This document shows positions 61,350 to 64,000 of a DNA stretch of 64,000 bases, piece after piece; position 1 is the stretch's first letter, and each line of letters begins with the position of its first letter. The translations under genes and the position numbers were made by a program. The stretch is from contig NZ_CP050296.1 in assembly GCF_014189455.1 (NCBI RefSeq), forward strand, positions 310,001 through 374,000, in the 5' to 3' direction. The DNA comes from Mesorhizobium huakuii (GTDB lineage: Bacteria > Pseudomonadota > Alphaproteobacteria > Rhizobiales > Rhizobiaceae). The notes under the pieces are model-generated. The model saw only the letters and a list, made by a program, of their open reading frames with translations, did not search any database and had not been told where the DNA came from.

Positions 61350-62384
61350 TCAGCGGGCTGTGCTCTCGCGGCGCTTGAGCTCGAAGCCGAGGTCGACGAT
61401 CCGCTGTTCCGGCCTGTCGCCGGCGATCGCCGCCAGCGCCATGGCGACCGCGCGCCGGCCGATTTCGTAGCGGTAGGTGCGGATGCTGGTGATCGAGGGA
61501 AAGGCCACCTGCATCATGTCGAGGTCGTTGAAACCGACGATGCCGATCGTCTTCGGCACGTCGATCGAGGCCCGATGGCATTCGAACAGCACGCCGAGCG
61601 CGATGTCGTCATTGTTGCAGAACACGCCGTCGAGCGTCGGCATTTTGGCCAGCGCGTCGCGGAACAATTCGCGGCCGAGCGGCACGCTGGACAGGACCGG
61701 CGTGGTGGTGACCAGGCGCGGGTCGAACAGGCCGGCTTTCTCCATCGCCGCGCGGTAGCCGGCAAGGCGCCGCTGCGAGCGCGGATCCATGCGCGCGCCG
61801 ATGAAGCCGATCCGCCGGTAGCCCGCCTCGATCAGATGTTCGGTCGCCGTCCTGCCGCCGTCGAAATGCGAGAAGCCGACCAGCATGTCGACGGGATCGG
61901 GCCCGGTCTCCATCACCTGCACCACCGGGCAACCGGCATTCTCCAGCAGTTTTCGCGAGGTTGGCGTCTGGTCGATGCCGGCGACGATCAGCGCTGCCGG
62001 CCGCTGCGAGCCGAACACCTGTAAGAGCCGCTCTTCCTCGAGGCCGGAATAGTGCGTGTTGCCGAGCTGGATGCGGAACGGGCTGTCCGACAGGCTGTCA
62101 TAGATGCCGCGCACCACCTCGGCGAAGACATTGTTGGTGAGCGAAGGCACCAGCACGCCGAACACCTCGGCACGCGCCGAGGCCAGCGCCCGCGCATTGG
62201 GGTCCGGCACATAGCCGAGCTCATCGACGGCGGCCTGGATCTGGCGGCGCAAATCCTGGCTGACGCGCTCCGGCTCGCGCAGCGCGCGCGAGACAGTGAT
62301 GGCGCCGACGCCGGCCTTGCGCGCGACGTCCGCTATGGTCGGGCGGCCGCCGCCCCGGCGCGAGCGCGGCTTGATCAAGGCCAC
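61350..62384 (-). CDS. LacI-family transcriptional regulator
   Basis: A 344-residue repressor. The helix-turn-helix lies at about residues 16-40 (PTIADVARKAGVGAITVSRALREPERVS), with the hinge helix nearby (PNARALASARAEVFGVLVPSL). The periplasmic-binding-like domain follows, ending with YEIGRRAVAMALAAIAGDRPEQ. Its similarity is greatest to GntR/gluconate-type members, judging from the early GVLVPSLTNNVFAEV region. It lies just upstream of the sugar ABC operon on the same strand with an operator between, so it probably controls that operon and the gluconokinase. Confidence 0.92.
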   Translation of the reverse strand: MALIKPRSRRGGGRPTIADVARKAGVGAITVSRALREPERVSQDLRRQIQAAVDELGYVPDPNARALASARAEVFGVLVPSLTNNVFAEVVRGIYDSLSDSPFRIQLGNTHYSGLEEERLLQVFGSQRPAALIVAGIDQTPTSRKLLENAGCPVVQVMETGPDPVDMLVGFSHFDGGRTATEHLIEAGYRRIGFIGARMDPRSQRRLAGYRAAMEKAGLFDPRLVTTTPVLSSVPLGRELFRDALAKMPTLDGVFCNNDDIALGVLFECHRASIDVPKTIGIVGFNDLDMMQVAFPSITSIRTYRYEIGRRAVAMALAAIAGDRPEQRIVDLGFELKRRESTAR

Positions 62385-62516
62385 CGCCCCTGCGCGTGGC
62401 CGCCGAAGCGCGTCGGCAATACGATTATCTGAGCTTTCGCCATCTCACCGGCCCGTTGCCGCACCCCATGGCCTCTGGGGTCGCGCAGTGCCTGCCTATT
62501 GTCAAGCCGAGGTGTC

Positions 62517-63806
62517 TCAGGCTGCCACGACGGCCCGGTGCCTTGCCTTCCACATGAACAGCCCGACAGCCAGTATGTTCAGCAAATTCCACGCGATACC
62601 GTTGAGGAAGGCAGCGGCATAGGAACCGGTCAGGTCGTAGATCCAGCCCGACATCCAGCCACCTATCGCCATGCCGAAGATCGTTGCCATCATGACGATG
62701 CCGATGCGCTGGCCGGCTTCCTTGGCGGGCAGATACTCGCGCACGATGATCGCGTAGCAAGGCACGATGCCGCCTTGCGACAGGCCGAAGACCAGCGACA
62801 CGACATAGAGCGAGGCGAGCCCGTCAAACGGGATGTAAAACAGCACCGACAGGCATTGCAGCACCGAGCCGATGACCAGGGTTTTCGCGCCGCCGATGCG
62901 ATCAGCGATGAAGCCCGAGGCAAGCCGGCTGACGACACCCGCCGCCATCATGATCGACAGCATGTCGGCGCCATGCGCCATGCCGTAGCCCAGATCCATG
63001 CAATAGGCGACGATGTGCACCTGCGGCATCGACATCGCCACGCAGCAGCCGAGCCCGGCGATGACCAGCAGCACCTGTAACGCCGCCGGCGACATGGGAA
63101 TAGGCTGCACCGACCGGCTTCCCGGCGAGCCGGCGGCCGCGGCCTCCGGCGCGCCGCGCCGCAACATCAACACCAGCGGCACCATGGTGACCAGGCAGAA
63201 GATGCCGATCGCGGCATAGGTGAAGCGCCAGCCTTCCGCCTTGATCAGCGTCGGCATGATGGTCGGCCAGAGCGCCCCGGCGAGGTAATTGCCGGCGGCC
63301 GCCGCCGTGACGGCGACGCCGCGCCGGCGGTTGAACCAGTGCGAGATGTCGGCGATCAGCGGCCCGAAGATCACCGACGTGCCGACACCGATCAGCACCC
63401 CCTGGGCAAGGGTGAATTGCAGGATCGAGGTCGACAACGCGGCAAGCAGCAGGCCCGCCGAGAGCGCCACCGAGGAGATCAGCGCCGGGATCCAATAGCC
63501 CATGCGATCGATGGCGCGGCCGACCAGAACATTGCCGGCGGCGAAGCCTACCATGGTCGCCGTGTAAGGCATGGATGCCGCGGCGCGGTCGACGCCGAAT
63601 TCCGCCTGCACGGCGGGCAGCACCACGACGACGGCCCACATGCCGACCGCCCCGATCGTCGCCAGCACCATCGAGATGGCGAGCCGCGTCCAGGCATAGG
63701 AGCTGTCGATGCCGGAGCTCGGCCGGCTCAAATCGGGTCGGGTCAAAGGCGTTTTCCTGTCGGCGGCTACGAAAACCGGCCGCCGTTTGCGCCAATATCG
63801 GCGCAT
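62517..63806 (-). CDS. MFS transporter, oxalate/formate-antiporter-like or monocarboxylate type
   Basis: A 12-helix major facilitator protein of about 429 residues. Segments include SMVLATIGAVGMWAVVVVLPAVQAEFGVDRAAAS, FAAGNVLVGRAIDRMGYW (the loop 2-3 motif), GVLIGVGTSVIFGPLIADISHWFNRRRGVAV (a characteristic of the monocarboxylate group) and a second half beginning at about residue 235. The N-terminal start is uncertain: ATG 63806 is used, with no strong ribosome site, and the first 35 residues look poorly conserved. It lies 132 bp upstream of the LacI gene on the same strand. The substrate is unknown. Confidence 0.85.
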   Translation of the reverse strand: MRRYWRKRRPVFVAADRKTPLTRPDLSRPSSGIDSSYAWTRLAISMVLATIGAVGMWAVVVVLPAVQAEFGVDRAAASMPYTATMVGFAAGNVLVGRAIDRMGYWIPALISSVALSAGLLLAALSTSILQFTLAQGVLIGVGTSVIFGPLIADISHWFNRRRGVAVTAAAAGNYLAGALWPTIMPTLIKAEGWRFTYAAIGIFCLVTMVPLVLMLRRGAPEAAAAGSPGSRSVQPIPMSPAALQVLLVIAGLGCCVAMSMPQVHIVAYCMDLGYGMAHGADMLSIMMAAGVVSRLASGFIADRIGGAKTLVIGSVLQCLSVLFYIPFDGLASLYVVSLVFGLSQGGIVPCYAIIVREYLPAKEAGQRIGIVMMATIFGMAIGGWMSGWIYDLTGSYAAAFLNGIAWNLLNILAVGLFMWKARHRAVVAA

Positions 63807-63932
63807 TCTGAGCGCGCAGCAACGCCACAGCCGGCAAATCCGTGGCTCCAGACCCGAAGTATGTGCAATGACCTTCCGCCGGGATTTGCGCGCCAATAGC
63901 CAGAGCAATCGTGCTGCTGGCTGATCAGCTGT

Positions 63933-64000
63933 CTAGCGCGACTTGATCACGTGGTCGGTGTTGGCCAGCAATTTCCGCACCGCGGCGCGCGCGGCGTCCG
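63933..64000 (-). CDS. C-terminal fragment of a gene cut by the window edge
   Basis: The minus strand ends with an open frame reading DAARAAVRKLLANTDHVIKSR and a TAG stop at 63933-63935. Only about 22 codons are inside the window. The helix-like, basic composition looks like the end of a real protein, but the family cannot be told. It would be transcribed in the same direction as the MFS gene. Confidence 0.4.
   Translation of the reverse strand, partial: DAARAAVRKLLANTDHVIKSR

Noticed and set aside
1..64000. CRISPR array, rRNA or tRNA genes
   Set aside because: No regularly spaced direct repeats and no recognisable tRNA or rRNA sequence were seen on either strand by eye.

Overview
The window is GC-rich chromosomal DNA of an alphaproteobacterium, most likely a rhizobial relative such as Mesorhizobium. 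This rests on gene content and style: reductive pyrimidine catabolism under a RutR-type regulator, many ABC uptake systems, an MttB-like/GcvT-like pair, TamA-TamB, short palindromic intergenic repeats, and an IS630-type insertion sequence. No rRNA, tRNA or CRISPR array was seen. The genus is inferred from general familiarity, not from a search.

Layout. 1-7.7 kb: nucleobase-type ABC ATPase, cupin, and the lower half of the pyrimidine pathway (transaminase, carbamoyl-beta-alanine amidohydrolase, dihydropyrimidinase, two small secreted paralogues) with rutR divergent. A DUF559 nuclease gene between perfect 48-bp inverted repeats is wedged inside this operon. 7.7-11.7 kb: an XRE regulator with two SDR genes, then an Rrf2/AhpD-like/DoxX group. 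12.0-15.6 kb: the upper pyrimidine pathway, preT-preA, with a methyltransferase gene between them. Sequences very like the E. coli RutR box lie in front of both halves, at 6872 and 15609, so the split pathway is probably one regulon.

15.7-23.4 kb: ChaC-like cyclotransferase, VOC protein, DoxX protein, a GcvT-family demethylating dehydrogenase next to a non-pyrrolysine MttB homologue, and a lytic transglycosylase lipoprotein. 23.4-29.7 kb: a peptide-type ABC importer with a fused double ATPase. 30-38 kb: tamA-tamB, with a 622-residue tandem duplication in TamB. 38.2-46.6 kb: alpha-2-macroglobulin, penicillin-binding protein 1C and a D-Ala-D-Ala dipeptidase. 46.7-47.7 kb: an IS630-family element with intact ends and TA flanks. 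47.9-54.5 kb: sulfate ABC importer with a frameshifted first binding protein, a DUF1778/GNAT toxin-antitoxin pair, an intact second binding protein and an Rrf2 regulator. 54.6-64 kb: an LpxL-like acyltransferase, a sugar ABC importer with gluconokinase and a LacI regulator, an MFS carrier and the tail of one more gene.

A recurring oddity is single-base indels in short homopolymers. Five otherwise normal genes (transaminase, methyltransferase, IS630 transposase, first sulfate-binding protein, second Rrf2 regulator) are each broken by one base. This is either sequencing error or a real set of mutations, and it should be settled before any loss of function is claimed.
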